Source: Candidatus Limivicinus sp.
Lineage (GTDB): Bacteria; Bacillota; Clostridia; Oscillospirales; Oscillospiraceae
Direction of reading: 5' to 3'
Assembly: GCA_029264685.1 (NCBI GenBank)
Contig: JARHZW010000098.1
Coordinates: 1 to 35,054, forward strand
DNA length: 35,054 bases
The notes under the pieces were generated by a model, which did not search any database, was not told the DNA's origin, and saw only the letters and a list, made by a program, of their open reading frames with translations. This document shows, piece after piece, positions 9,417 to 18,916 of the stretch (its first letter is position 1; every line of letters begins with the position of its first letter). Both the position numbers and the translations under genes were made by a program.

Positions 9417-10967
9417 TTATTTTGCGTAATCCACAGCCTTGGTTTCTCTAAGGAGATGAACCTTTATCTGACCGGGATATGTGAGCTCTTCTTCAATCTT
9501 CTTTGCGATGTCACGGGCAAGAAGAATCATCTGATCCTCACTGACTTCCTCGGGCTTGACCATAATACGAATTTCACGGCCTGCCTGAATGGCGTAGGAG
9601 CTGGCAATACCGGGGAAGCTCTTTGCCACTTCTTCGAGACGCTCAAGACGCTTTACATAGTTTTCAATGTTTTCACGTCTTGCACCGGGACGGGAAGCGG
9701 AAATGGCATCGGCAGCCTGAACAATGCAGGCTACAACGGTGCGGGGCTCAACATCACCGTGATGAGCCTCGATTGCGTGGATGACAGCTTCGGACTCACG
9801 GTATTTTCTGGCAAGGTCTACACCGATGGTAACATGGCTGCCCTCCACCTCGTGGTCAATGGCTTTACCAAGGTCGTGCAGCAGACCTGCACGCTTTGCG
9901 GTGGCAACATCCACTCCCAGCTCTGCGGCCATAAGACCTGCAATGTGGGAAACCTCGATGGAGTGGTTCAAAACATTCTGTCCGTAGCTTGTACGATACT
10001 TCATACGGCCCAGAAGCTTGATGATTTCGGGGTTCAGACCGTGAACATTGGTTTCAAACACGGCTCTTTCGCCCTCTGCTTTGATGACTGCGTTGACCTC
10101 ACGCTGGGCTTTGGCAACCATTTCTTCAATGCGTGCCGGGTGAATTCTGCCGTCCTGAATAAGCTTTTCAAGGGCAAGCCTTGCAACTTCACGGCGGACG
10201 GGGTCAAAGCTGGAGACTGTAATGGTCTCGGGGGTATCGTCAATAATAAGGTCACAGCCGGTGAGGGTTTCAATGCTGCGGATGTTGCGGCCTTCACGAC
10301 CGATGATGCGACCCTTCATTTCGTCGTTGGGGAGGGGAACGACGGAAACGGTTATCTCACTTGCATGGTCTGCGGCACAACGCTGAATGGCAGTGGCGAT
10401 TATCTCTCTTGCCTTTTCGTCGGCCTCTTCCTTGTACTGAGTCTCAATCTCCTTGACTTTCATGGCCATCTCATGGGTAACATCGTTTTTGACGTTGTCA
10501 ATAAGATAGTTCTTTGCGTCCTCAACGGTAAGACCGGAGATCTTTTCCAGCATTTCAAGCTGACTCTTCTTTACAAGGGAAACTTCCTTCTGCTGGGCTT
10601 CCACAGCGGCAATCTTGCTGTTAAGATTCTCGTTTTTCTTCTCTATGGAGTCCAACTTTCTGTCAAGGTTTTCTTCCTTCTGCTGCAGACGGCGTTCCTG
10701 TTTCTGGAGCTCGCCGCGACGCTCCCTCATTTCACGCTCGTGTTCAGAGCGACTTTTGTGTATTTCTTCCTTTGCCTCTACGAGAGCTTCTCTCTTTTTG
10801 CTCTCGGCACTTTTTATAGATTCGTTTATTATACGCTTTGCTTCTTCCTCTGCGCTTGTAATTTCACGCTCAGCAACCTTTTTACGGTAGGTAATACCGA
10901 GAAAAAAGAACGCAACAGCCATAACGACTGCCACGGCTACAATAGCAATCCAATAATAAAAGGGCAT
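9417..10967 (-). CDS. rny: Ribonuclease Y
   Basis: N-terminal TM helix, long charged coiled coil, KH domain ([34 protein letters not shown]) and HD domain ([19 protein letters not shown]). Start taken as MPFYYWIAI; the ORF track extends 7 codons further. Confidence 0.96.
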   Translation of the reverse strand: MPFYYWIAIVAVAVVMAVAFFFLGITYRKKVAEREITSAEEEAKRIINESIKSAESKKREALVEAKEEIHKSRSEHEREMRERRGELQKQERRLQQKEENLDRKLDSIEKKNENLNSKIAAVEAQQKEVSLVKKSQLEMLEKISGLTVEDAKNYLIDNVKNDVTHEMAMKVKEIETQYKEEADEKAREIIATAIQRCAADHASEITVSVVPLPNDEMKGRIIGREGRNIRSIETLTGCDLIIDDTPETITVSSFDPVRREVARLALEKLIQDGRIHPARIEEMVAKAQREVNAVIKAEGERAVFETNVHGLNPEIIKLLGRMKYRTSYGQNVLNHSIEVSHIAGLMAAELGVDVATAKRAGLLHDLGKAIDHEVEGSHVTIGVDLARKYRESEAVIHAIEAHHGDVEPRTVVACIVQAADAISASRPGARRENIENYVKRLERLEEVAKSFPGIASSYAIQAGREIRIMVKPEEVSEDQMILLARDIAKKIEEELTYPGQIKVHLLRETKAVDYAK

Positions 10968-11527
10968 AGTAAGTAAACACACCTCCATTCTTTAAGAATT
11001 ATGCGGTGGGTTTAAACAGATAAATTTTAAAATTTTAAATTTTATCTAAAGCAAGACGAGCAGCGAAATGCCCGTCGAAATTGAAAAGAAATATTTTAAC
11101 GGAGTCTCCCCCAACTCCACAAATATTGCCTGTATCATTTTAGCCTGCCTTTAGTGTTATGTCAAGCGAAATACTTAAATAAATTTGCAGTCAGGTAAAA
11201 TAATGGTAATATTATTTAAGCCCTTCCCTGACATACTGCGTCAAGGACAGGGAACAGGGGCGAAAAATGAGAAAAAATTTACAAAAAATAGGAGAAGCTT
11301 TTACCTGCAAATTATATTATTGTTATAATATGAACAAGATTTTCAAATAAAATGCTGCCAGAAAATGTTAATAAACTGAAAACAAATGGAAAATAATTCC
11401 TGTTCTCAAAACATTCTTGAATAGGCCTAAATACCGCATTTTTGCAGTAAAAATCATGCTAAAAATGAATTTATTAAAGAATTCTGCATCCAATGAAAAT
11501 TGTTTACAAAATTTTTCATTTTAGATA

Positions 11528-11564
11528 TTGACTTTTAAACAGCTTTACAGTAGCATAACACTGT
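11528..11564 (+). promoter_or_regulatory. Predicted promoter TTGACT-N17-TAGCAT with overlapping inverted repeat ACAGT-N8-ACTGT (candidate BlaI-type operator)
   Basis: -35 at 11528-11533, -10 at 11551-11556; dyad arms at 11547-11551 and 11560-11564 bracket the -10. Confidence 0.45.
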
Positions 11565-11637
11565 TAAAAAAAGTACTATACAACAGGACTTGATTTTAAT
11601 TATTATTTTTGTGTAATAGAGGAAAGGGGTTTGCGTA

Positions 11638-12000
11638 ATGTATTTAACAAAAAACGAACTCGAAATTATGGATGTTATGTGGGCGGCCGAGAAACCGCTT
11701 TCACGAGGAGAACTTATGGAACGCTCTGTGGATAAAAGCTGGAAGAGCAGTTCTGTCCATATACTTCTGAACAGTATGCTGGGCAAGGGAGCAATCTGCG
11801 AAGCGGGATTTACCAGATGCGGCAAAACCTGCGGCAGAACTTACGCCGCCGCAGTTACCGTTGAGGAGTACTATGCCAGCACTCTGGAATCCACCAAGAC
11901 CCAGCCCGATCCCGGCAAGCTTTTTGTTGCTACTGCAAAAGCCTTGAAGCTCACCGGGGAGCAGATCGCAGAAGGTATAGAGGCTTTGAAAAATTGCTGA
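11638..12000 (+). CDS. BlaI/MecI/CopY family transcriptional repressor
   Basis: MYLTKNELEIMDVMWAAEKPLSRGELMERSVDKSWKSSSVHILLNSMLGKGAI matches the penicillinase-repressor wHTH. Confidence 0.88.
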   Translation: MYLTKNELEIMDVMWAAEKPLSRGELMERSVDKSWKSSSVHILLNSMLGKGAICEAGFTRCGKTCGRTYAAAVTVEEYYASTLESTKTQPDPGKLFVATAKALKLTGEQIAEGIEALKNC

Positions 12001-12021
12001 CATATTGTGTCCGTCAATTAA

Positions 12022-14292
12022 CTAAACCGCCACGGAGAGCTTCAGCCTGCCGTCACTGACAATGGCAGAGATGCTGTCTCCGGTGGCGGCTTTGCCGTCT
12101 AATAGGAGTTCAGCCGCCGCATCCTCTATGCTGCGCTGCAAAGTCCGCCTAAGGGGACGAGCGCCGTATTTTTCATCCTGTCCGTTTTGAGACAGCCACA
12201 AGGCGGTTTCTTCGGGCACTATAAGGTTCAGACCAAGTTCCTCAAACCTCTTTTCTATTCCGCACAAAAGACTGTGGGTGATCTCAAGCAGATTATCCTG
12301 ACTTAACCTGTTGAACACTATTGTTTCATCTATTCTGTTTAAAAATTCGGGCCTGAAGGTCTGCCTCAGCTCTTCCATAACCGCATTTTTCATTTCTGCC
12401 GCTGTTCGTACTCCGCCGCTTTCAAAGCCGAGAGAACAGCGGTTTTCTGTTATTGTTTTCGCACCAACATTTGAGGTCATTACTATAAGGGAGTTTCTGA
12501 AATCAACCCTGCGGCCTGCCGAATCTGTCAGATGACCGTCGTCCATTATTTGCAGAAGTATGCTCCATATATCTTCGTGGGCTTTTTCTATTTCGTCAAA
12601 CAGTACCACCGACCATGGATGACGGCGAATCTTTTCCGTGAGCTGACCGCCTTCCTCGTAGCCTACATATCCGGGAGGAGAGCCGATAAGACGGCTGACG
12701 CTGTGCTTTTCCATATACTCTGACATATCAAGGCGAATCATGGCCTTTTCGTCTCCGTATACGGTTTCCGCAAGCGCACGGCAAAGCTCCGTTTTTCCAA
12801 CTCCTGTGGGACCTAAAAAGAGAAAGCTGCCTACGGGACGTTCGGGATCTCTCAGCCCTACCCGTGAGCGGCGTATGGCTCGGGAAACGGCTGACACAGC
12901 CTCGTCCTGACCGATAATTCGTTTTTTCAACCGCTGTTCAAGGTTTACAAGCTTGCTTTTCTCATCTCCCGACAGTCCTGTTACGGGGATGCCTGTCCAC
13001 ATGGATACCACCTGGGCAATATCCTGTGCCTTTACTGTTTTTATGTCTCTTAATTTGCTTTTTCTCAGCCGTACTGCGGCACAGGCTTCATCTATAAGGT
13101 CGATTGCCTTGTCGGGAAGAAATCTGTCCGGAATATAGCGAATGGAAAGGTCACAGGCGGAGAACACGGCTTCGTCACTTATTCTGACACCGTGGTGCTT
13201 TTCCAGTCCCGTTTTAAGACTCATGAGCATATCGACTGTCTGCTCCCTGTCGGGCTCAGAAACCTGTACCGGCTGAAAACGCCGCTCCAGCGCAGGGTCC
13301 TTTTCTATATGTCTGCGGTATTCCTCGGGTGTGGTGGCACCTATTATTTGTATCTCTCCTCTGCCCAAAGCGGGTTTTAAGATGTTTGCCGCATCAATGG
13401 AGCCTTCTGCGCTGCCGGCACCTATTATGGTGTGAAGCTCATCTATAAATAGTATCACATCACCGGCTCGCTTAACATCTCGTAATACAGATTTCACTCT
13501 TTCTTCAAAGTCACCCCGATATTTCGTGCCGGCCAGCATCGCCGGTATGTCCAGACTGACGATCCTCTTTCGCCTCAGCTCATCGGGAGCATCGCCCTTG
13601 GAGACGGAAAGGGCAAGCCCTTCTGCTACCGCCGTTTTGCCAACGCCGGGTTCGCCTACAAGAACAGGGTTGTTTTTTGTCTTTCGTGAAAGAATCTGCA
13701 CGGCACGCTGTATTTCATTGCCTCTGCATACAACGGGAGAAATGCGCCCCATTGCTGCAAGCTCAGTTAAATCTCTGCTGTATTGATCCAGAATTCTTGT
13801 TTCCGTGCGGCGTACAGTACTCCGCACCGTTCCCGTCTGGGCTTTTCCCGAGGAGGGGCTTCCGAAGAGCGCCAGAACATCGGTATAAATATCGTTTAGG
13901 TCTACGCCGAGATTCTGAATTACCCTGCTGCCGCAGCATTCGGGCTGCCGGAGAATACCTATGAGCAGATGCTCGGTACCTATATAGCCGTGCCGCAGCA
14001 CATTTGCCTCTGCGGAGGCCCGTTCAACAGCTGCCTGCGCTCGCACGCTCAGACCCTGCGCCGGTATACCCGGTGCTCCCGCTCCGTCAAGCTCCAGAAT
14101 TGCCCGCCGCATTTCACGCTCTCCGATTCCCCGTGAGGACAAAATATTTGAGCCTATTCCGCCGCTTTCTGTCAATATGCCCAGCAGCAGATGCTCCGTG
14201 CCAACATAGCTGTGGCCCATCTCGCCGGCGGCTTTTCTGGCGTTCTCAATGGCCTGCTCTGCTCTGAGACTGAATTTTTCATTGCTTTTCAT
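12022..14292 (-). CDS. clpC: ClpC-type ATP-dependent Clp protease ATP-binding subunit lacking most of the middle (M/UVR) domain
   Basis: Two Clp N repeats, two AAA+ modules ([31 protein letters not shown]), C-terminal D2 domain; LGF ClpP loop before the GFESGG segment. Confidence 0.93.
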   Translation of the reverse strand: MKSNEKFSLRAEQAIENARKAAGEMGHSYVGTEHLLLGILTESGGIGSNILSSRGIGEREMRRAILELDGAGAPGIPAQGLSVRAQAAVERASAEANVLRHGYIGTEHLLIGILRQPECCGSRVIQNLGVDLNDIYTDVLALFGSPSSGKAQTGTVRSTVRRTETRILDQYSRDLTELAAMGRISPVVCRGNEIQRAVQILSRKTKNNPVLVGEPGVGKTAVAEGLALSVSKGDAPDELRRKRIVSLDIPAMLAGTKYRGDFEERVKSVLRDVKRAGDVILFIDELHTIIGAGSAEGSIDAANILKPALGRGEIQIIGATTPEEYRRHIEKDPALERRFQPVQVSEPDREQTVDMLMSLKTGLEKHHGVRISDEAVFSACDLSIRYIPDRFLPDKAIDLIDEACAAVRLRKSKLRDIKTVKAQDIAQVVSMWTGIPVTGLSGDEKSKLVNLEQRLKKRIIGQDEAVSAVSRAIRRSRVGLRDPERPVGSFLFLGPTGVGKTELCRALAETVYGDEKAMIRLDMSEYMEKHSVSRLIGSPPGYVGYEEGGQLTEKIRRHPWSVVLFDEIEKAHEDIWSILLQIMDDGHLTDSAGRRVDFRNSLIVMTSNVGAKTITENRCSLGFESGGVRTAAEMKNAVMEELRQTFRPEFLNRIDETIVFNRLSQDNLLEITHSLLCGIEKRFEELGLNLIVPEETALWLSQNGQDEKYGARPLRRTLQRSIEDAAAELLLDGKAATGDSISAIVSDGRLKLSVAV

Positions 14293-14422
14293 AGTGTACC
14301 CCCTTAGTTCCCGTAGCCTTAATTATGACCCAAAGCTTCCGCCGAAAGCGGCGAAACTTATCATTGACTAAAAAATTATTGCCATCTTTTGATTTATTTA
14401 TATACGGGATGAAATTTTCCAT

Positions 14423-14450
14423 TTGATTTTTGCCGTAGTTGTGTTACAAT
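14423..14450 (+). promoter_or_regulatory. Predicted promoter TTGATT-N16-TACAAT of the ferredoxin gene
   Basis: -35 at 14423-14428, -10 at 14445-14450. Confidence 0.5.
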
Positions 14451-14515
14451 AGGAGCGATATGGATGGACGGCCATTGAGCCGTCTGCCAAATTATACATA
14501 TGGAGGTAGATTTTC

Positions 14516-14686
14516 ATGGCATATGTTATCACCGACGAGTGCCTGTCCTGCGGTTCCTGCGCATCTCAGTGCCCTGCTGAGGCTATTGCTATGGGTGAGA
14601 TGCACTACGAGATAGACGCTGAGAAGTGCCTTGAGTGCGGTTCTTGCGCAGCTCAGTGCCCCGCAGAAGCCATCGTAATGGAGTAA
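14516..14686 (+). CDS. 2[4Fe-4S] clostridial-type ferredoxin (56 aa), absent from the supplied ORF track
   Basis: Manual translation MAYVITDECLSCGSCASQCPAEAIAMGEMHYEIDAEKCLECGSCAAQCPAEAIVME*; two CxxCxxCxxxCP motifs; RBS ggagg upstream. Confidence 0.96.
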   Translation: MAYVITDECLSCGSCASQCPAEAIAMGEMHYEIDAEKCLECGSCAAQCPAEAIVME

Positions 14687-14699
14687 GTTGATTATGATT

Positions 14700-14726
14700 A
14701 AAGGGGCGATTTTATCGCCCCTTTAA
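14700..14726 (+). terminator. Intrinsic terminator downstream of ferredoxin
   Basis: aaaggggcga-tttta-tcgcccctttaat hairpin. Confidence 0.8.
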
Positions 14727-14733
14727 TCTATCT

Positions 14734-15459
14734 ATGGAGAACTATATGAGCGAGTTTTTTGAACTCTGGCCCGAGGGTCCTCTTTTTGCTCAGGCGGAAC
14801 ATTTTAAGCTTGGCACGGACTGCGTGCTGCTGGCAGACTTTGTGAACACCGCCGGCAGAAAAAAGGGGATAGATCTGGGGTGTGCCTCCGGAGCTATCGG
14901 TCTGCTGCTAATGCAGAAATCAGAGCGAATCCATATGACAGGCCTTGAAATTAACGCAAAAGCAGCGGAAACGGCAGAGAAAAACATGAAAATAAATTCC
15001 CTATCCGAAAGGAGCGGGATAGTTACGGGAGATATACGGAAGTGTAGGGAGCTGTTCGAGTCAGGAAGCTTCGATCTTGTGGTTTCTAACCCGCCCTATT
15101 TCCCTGTTGGAAGCGGAAAGCTCTCTCCGGATAGGGAACGGGCAGCCGCAAGAGGGGAGACGGAGTGCAGTTTAAAGGATATCTGCGCTGCGGCATCCTA
15201 TCTTCTGCATACCGGCGGCAGCTTTTGCCTTGTGCATAAGCCTGAAAGGCTGGCGGAGGTGTGCTGTGCCATGAGTCAGGCAGGGATAGAGCCTAAACGG
15301 CTGAGATTGGTGTGCAATAAGGCGCAAAGCGCTCCCAGTCTTATACTGATTGAGGGAAGGCGTGGCGGAAAGCCGGGCCTTAAACTTGAAGCCTCATTGA
15401 TACTCAGCAATTCTGACGGAAGCGAGAGCGAGGAATTCAAAAGGATTTATCACAAATAA
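14734..15459 (+). CDS. tRNA1(Val) (adenine(37)-N6)-methyltransferase-like protein (YfiC/TrmN6 family)
   Basis: FKLGTDCVLLADFV, IDLGCASGAIGLLLMQ, DLVVSNPPYFPVGSGK (NPPY motif). Confidence 0.88.
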   Translation: MENYMSEFFELWPEGPLFAQAEHFKLGTDCVLLADFVNTAGRKKGIDLGCASGAIGLLLMQKSERIHMTGLEINAKAAETAEKNMKINSLSERSGIVTGDIRKCRELFESGSFDLVVSNPPYFPVGSGKLSPDRERAAARGETECSLKDICAAASYLLHTGGSFCLVHKPERLAEVCCAMSQAGIEPKRLRLVCNKAQSAPSLILIEGRRGGKPGLKLEASLILSNSDGSESEEFKRIYHK

Positions 15460-15460
15460 A

Positions 15461-15518
15461 AAGTGCTGCAAAACCGGACGTGAATCATTTCGATTCCGCT
15501 GTGGCTTTGCAGCACTTC
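15461..15518 (+). terminator. Bidirectional terminator-like hairpin between the methyltransferase gene and the abrB-like gene
   Basis: aagtgctgcaaa ... tttgcagcactt followed by ctttttc; long internal loop. Confidence 0.7.
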
Positions 15519-15543
15519 TTTTTCCCGAACTTTGAAACAGCTT

Positions 15544-15789
15544 TCAGAACTGGTCTTTCAGCTTTTCTATGCAGTTGGAGCACACGTTCTTTCCTTTGAA
15601 TTCCCGAGTGCCTCTGACACTGCCGCAAAAAACACATGCGGCCTGATACTTGCGAAGGATTATGCTGTCGCCTTCCACATAAATCTCCAAGGCATCCTTT
15701 TCGGAAATATCCAGAGTGCGGCGCATTTCGATAGGCAGAACCACTCGACCCAGTTCGTCCACTTTGCGTACAATTCCTGTAGATTTCAT
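15544..15789 (-). CDS. AbrB/SpoVT-family transition-state regulator with C-terminal zinc-ribbon-like CxxC pair
   Basis: MKSTGIVRKVDELGRVVLPIEMRRTLDISEKDALEIYVEGDSIILRKY is the AbrB DNA-binding domain; followed by CVFCG...CSNC. Confidence 0.93.
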   Translation of the reverse strand: MKSTGIVRKVDELGRVVLPIEMRRTLDISEKDALEIYVEGDSIILRKYQAACVFCGSVRGTREFKGKNVCSNCIEKLKDQF

Positions 15790-16023
15790 TTTTTCACCTC
15801 TGTTTCTTGTTGTTTGATTTTAGTACCGTATACAAAATAATTGTTTATAATTTGATTATAACAGAAAATTACAAAGGGTCAACCAGATTTTTAGAAAAAT
15901 TTACCTTAATATTGAAAAAATTGACAGATGCAGATTATTGTCTATAAATTTTGTTTATGCCTGTATTGGCAAGAGTGAAAAATAATGTTACTATATGGGC
16001 ATATGCAAAATCAGGAGGACAAA

Positions 16024-16893
16024 ATGAATAAATTAAGGGACAAAGAAAAATGGAAAAATGTGGGGATTGATCTGCTGTTCTCGGTCGTGGGAAGCGCATT
16101 GGTAGCACTGGCTACAGCCGTGTTCAATGTACCTAATGATATTGCTCCCGGCGGCGCTACAGGCCTTTCCACCGCCCTTGCCCATATCACCCCTATAAGG
16201 GTAAGCGTATGGTCTATAATTATAAATGTACCTCTTCTGATATGTGCATGGCATATGCTGGGACTGTATTCCCTGACGATGACTCTTATTTCTACTGTCC
16301 TGCTGTCAGGCTTTATAGAGATATGCGAGCTTATACCTAAGTATACGAGCAATGTGCTTTTTGCGGCGGTGTTCGGGGGAGTGATTACAGGAATCGGCGT
16401 CGGAATTTTGTTTTTGCGGGGAATCAGCACCGGAGGAACGGACTTGCTGGCACTTATTCTGAAAAAGATTTTTCCAAATGTTGGAAACGGCACGCTGCTT
16501 ATGATTCTTGATGTGGCGGTTGTGGCAATAGCGGTGCTGGTGTTCAGGGATTTGGAGGTTGCGCTGTATTCCGCAGTTTCTATCGTGGTTGGTACGAAAG
16601 TCATAGACGCTATAGCAGAGGGTGTTGACTACGCAAAGGTCATATATGTAATTACAAATAAAGGACAGGAAGTGTCAGCGGCTCTTAATACCTACACTGA
16701 CCGTGGAACTACCATAGTTCCCGCCACAGGCGGATACACGGGAGAGGGGAAACAGATGATTATTACCGTCACAAGACGAAACATGCTGTCCCAGACATTG
16801 AAAATTATTAAAATGACGGATCCTGATGCCTTTAGCTTTGTGATGGATTCAACAGAGGTCCACGGCGAGGGCTTTAAACAGGACAAGCTGTAA
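16024..16893 (+). CDS. YitT family membrane protein (DUF161/DUF2179)
   Basis: Multi-TM N-terminus (ALATAVFNVPNDIAPGGATGLSTAL, GISTGGTDLLALIL) and C-terminal DUF2179 (YVITNKGQEVSAAL...RGTTIVPATGGYTGEGKQMIITVTRR). Start placed at the ATG after caggagg. Confidence 0.92.
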   Translation: MNKLRDKEKWKNVGIDLLFSVVGSALVALATAVFNVPNDIAPGGATGLSTALAHITPIRVSVWSIIINVPLLICAWHMLGLYSLTMTLISTVLLSGFIEICELIPKYTSNVLFAAVFGGVITGIGVGILFLRGISTGGTDLLALILKKIFPNVGNGTLLMILDVAVVAIAVLVFRDLEVALYSAVSIVVGTKVIDAIAEGVDYAKVIYVITNKGQEVSAALNTYTDRGTTIVPATGGYTGEGKQMIITVTRRNMLSQTLKIIKMTDPDAFSFVMDSTEVHGEGFKQDKL

Positions 16894-16896
16894 ATC

Positions 16897-16939
16897 AAAA
16901 AATGCAGTATCGGAGTAAAACTCCGGTACTGCATTTTTT
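16897..16939 (+). terminator. Bidirectional intrinsic terminator between yitT and the convergent membrane-protein gene
   Basis: aaaaaatgcagtatcggagt-aaa-actccggtactgcatttttt, long near-perfect stem. Confidence 0.9.
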
Positions 16940-16946
16940 AACTGAG

Positions 16947-17957
16947 TTATACCTGTACCTCTTCTGAGGATACGCTTTCTTCGCTTTCGCTGCCGTACTG
17001 ATTTGCATAATTGGGGTTGGGACGAAGGGTGCTTAATACGGCTTCGGAAGACTTTATTTCGGATGAGCCGGTGCGGCCGATATACTGCCATGACAATAAA
17101 AGACCGACAAGCATGAATAAAAATTCGGTAAGACTCTCGGAGGCTATCATTACCAGGCCTTCAATATTAAAGAATATCTCAAACACAGCCAGAATAGCTT
17201 CGCCGTAGCTCAGTCCGTATTCATCCATTACGGCAGAACCCAAAATCATAAACTGGAGTGCAAAAACACTGAGCAGGGACAATATTACCACAATAACGAT
17301 TGCGCCCTTGTTGGATTTTCCGTTAAGCTTTTTATAGCCCCACATGGCTGCCATAGGTACAAGTGCAAACAGCAGGGCGTAAATGGTATCCATTGAAAGT
17401 GCGGTAAAAATACTGGGCAGAAGACCTGCAACCGTACCCAGAAGAGCACCGAAAAAGCCGGTTAAATAACTGCCGTTTTGCAGGTTACGCTCTACGGAAT
17501 CCTTTGTATCCTCGTGCATACGCTTCATGCAGGCACTGTGTACCGGCTGGTAGCTTGACACGCAGCACAGTGAATCCGGAGATCCGCCGCCGCAGACGGC
17601 GCAGGTATCGGCAGGGGCTATGCCAACGCTGCGCAGGATGCTCACAACACCGTCCAGATATGCGTGAGCCTGCTCCTCGTAAGGGGATTTTCTGTTAAAG
17701 CGGAGCATGAAGCGGAGATGCGAGCCTTGGTTTGCGTAAAAGCTCATTTGCAGCCCGCTTTCACGGACGGCGCTTTTAAGGGTTGCTTTAAGCTCTTTGT
17801 TTTTGGCCTTTGTTCTGGCGGCAACATCAAGATAGTAATAGCCCTGATTTTGACTTATACATACGGCGTAAGCTTTGTGTACGCCGTAGCATAAACCGCC
17901 GGTTGTTTCAAGACCGCAGGCATTAAATGCACTGAATATGCTGTTCTCTTTTCCCAT
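16947..17957 (-). CDS. Uncharacterised membrane protein with soluble N-terminal region, Cys-rich putative metal-binding motif and C-terminal TM segments
   Basis: Intact ORF with RBS (ggagg) before MGKENSIF. CAVCGGGSPDSLCCVSSYQPVHSAC motif, then several hydrophobic helices. No family recognised. Confidence 0.8.
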   Translation of the reverse strand: MGKENSIFSAFNACGLETTGGLCYGVHKAYAVCISQNQGYYYLDVAARTKAKNKELKATLKSAVRESGLQMSFYANQGSHLRFMLRFNRKSPYEEQAHAYLDGVVSILRSVGIAPADTCAVCGGGSPDSLCCVSSYQPVHSACMKRMHEDTKDSVERNLQNGSYLTGFFGALLGTVAGLLPSIFTALSMDTIYALLFALVPMAAMWGYKKLNGKSNKGAIVIVVILSLLSVFALQFMILGSAVMDEYGLSYGEAILAVFEIFFNIEGLVMIASESLTEFLFMLVGLLLSWQYIGRTGSSEIKSSEAVLSTLRPNPNYANQYGSESEESVSSEEVQV

Positions 17958-18114
17958 AAATTTTCCTCCAAAGAATTGTTTGCCATATTTTAGCAAATTA
18001 TCAGGATAAAGGCAATAAAATTTTGAAAAAACATAAGGAGAAGATGCTTTATTGGATGAGAAAGCTTCCTGACTCAGACAGGCGGAAAAATTGAAAGGAA
18101 AAGAGCAGCAGCCG

Positions 18115-18582
18115 TTATAAAAACCTTATTTCAGAGGCAATGCCGCCGTTAGGAAATACCTCTACAAAAGCGTAGGTAGGCTTGAGACCACGGCCTGCCG
18201 AACCGGGGTTAATGACCTTGACGCCGCCGGCTTCGGAATTGTCAGGCAAATGGGTGTGACCGTACATTACAATCTGAGCCTGCCGTTCCTGAGCGGCATA
18301 TATAAGTCTGTCGGTGCTGTATTTTACATCGTACATATGTCCGTGGGTTATAAGGGCCTTAACAGGACCCATGGGGACTATGTCATCAAGAAGCCCTGTA
18401 GAAGCAAAATCGCAGTTGCCTGCTACGCTGTACAGCGGAATATCGGGAAAATCCCTGCGTATACATTGGGTATCCCTCTCGCAGTCACCAAGGTGAATGA
18501 TGATGTCAGGTCTTGTACGCCTTATTGCTTCCAGCATAAGGGCGGTATTGCCGTGAGTATCTGAAAAAACAGCAGCTTTCAT
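18115..18582 (-). CDS. YfcE/MJ0936-family metallophosphoesterase
   Basis: MKAAVFSDTHGNTALMLEAI, HLGDCERD, VAGNCDF, ITHGHMYDVKYS, YGHTHLPDNSEAGGVKVINPGSAG. Start set at MKAAVFSDTHGN because the track extension overlaps the divergent promoter and gene. Confidence 0.93.
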   Translation of the reverse strand: MKAAVFSDTHGNTALMLEAIRRTRPDIIIHLGDCERDTQCIRRDFPDIPLYSVAGNCDFASTGLLDDIVPMGPVKALITHGHMYDVKYSTDRLIYAAQERQAQIVMYGHTHLPDNSEAGGVKVINPGSAGRGLKPTYAFVEVFPNGGIASEIRFL

Positions 18583-18610
18583 ATTCTTACCTCTTTTTTT
18601 ATTTTTCTTA

Positions 18611-18639
18611 TTATCAATCTCGAAACCTGTGAATATACT
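18611..18639 (+). promoter_or_regulatory. Predicted sigma-A promoter TTATCA-N17-TATACT for the three-gene small-protein locus
   Basis: -35 at 18611-18616, -10 at 18634-18639, spacer 17; 23 nt upstream of the ATG. Confidence 0.5.
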
Positions 18640-18661
18640 GAAGTGAACGGAGTGTGGTTTA

Positions 18662-18901
18662 ATGCGGAATTTTGAAGAAGTAGGGAAGGAAATAGAGCGC
18701 CGTGGCAAGACGGAGCAGCTGAAAAAACTTGCCGAATCCAGCGACGGGGTACAGGTGGGTAAAATGGTTGACCCCGAAAAATTGGAAAAGGCTGCCAGAG
18801 AAGGGGACGGCGCAGCTATGCGTGGGATTTTAAACAGTGTTCTGAGCACCGACGAGGGAAAACGTCTGGCTCAAAACCTTATGAAGCTTATGGAAGATTA
18901 A
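18662..18901 (+). CDS. Uncharacterised small helical protein (79 aa), first gene of three-gene locus
   Basis: Intact ORF with RBS-like ggag; divergent from the phosphoesterase; tightly followed by the next ORF. Confidence 0.8.
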   Translation: MRNFEEVGKEIERRGKTEQLKKLAESSDGVQVGKMVDPEKLEKAAREGDGAAMRGILNSVLSTDEGKRLAQNLMKLMED

Positions 18902-18916
18902 GGAGGGGAACCTGCC

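Noticed and set aside
9456-10976. 506-aa + strand ORF antisense to nearly the whole rny gene
   Set aside because: Composition is unlike a natural protein (Cys/Phe/Leu/Gly/Asn-rich and repetitive), and the opposite strand encodes an unmistakable RNase Y. The open antisense frame follows from codon usage that avoids reverse-strand stops.
18583-18849. N-terminal extension of the phosphoesterase ORF (MLRTLFKIPRIAAPSPSLAAF...)
   Set aside because: YfcE-family proteins start at MKxxxxSDTHGN. The extension is antisense to the small-protein gene at 18662 and its promoter.
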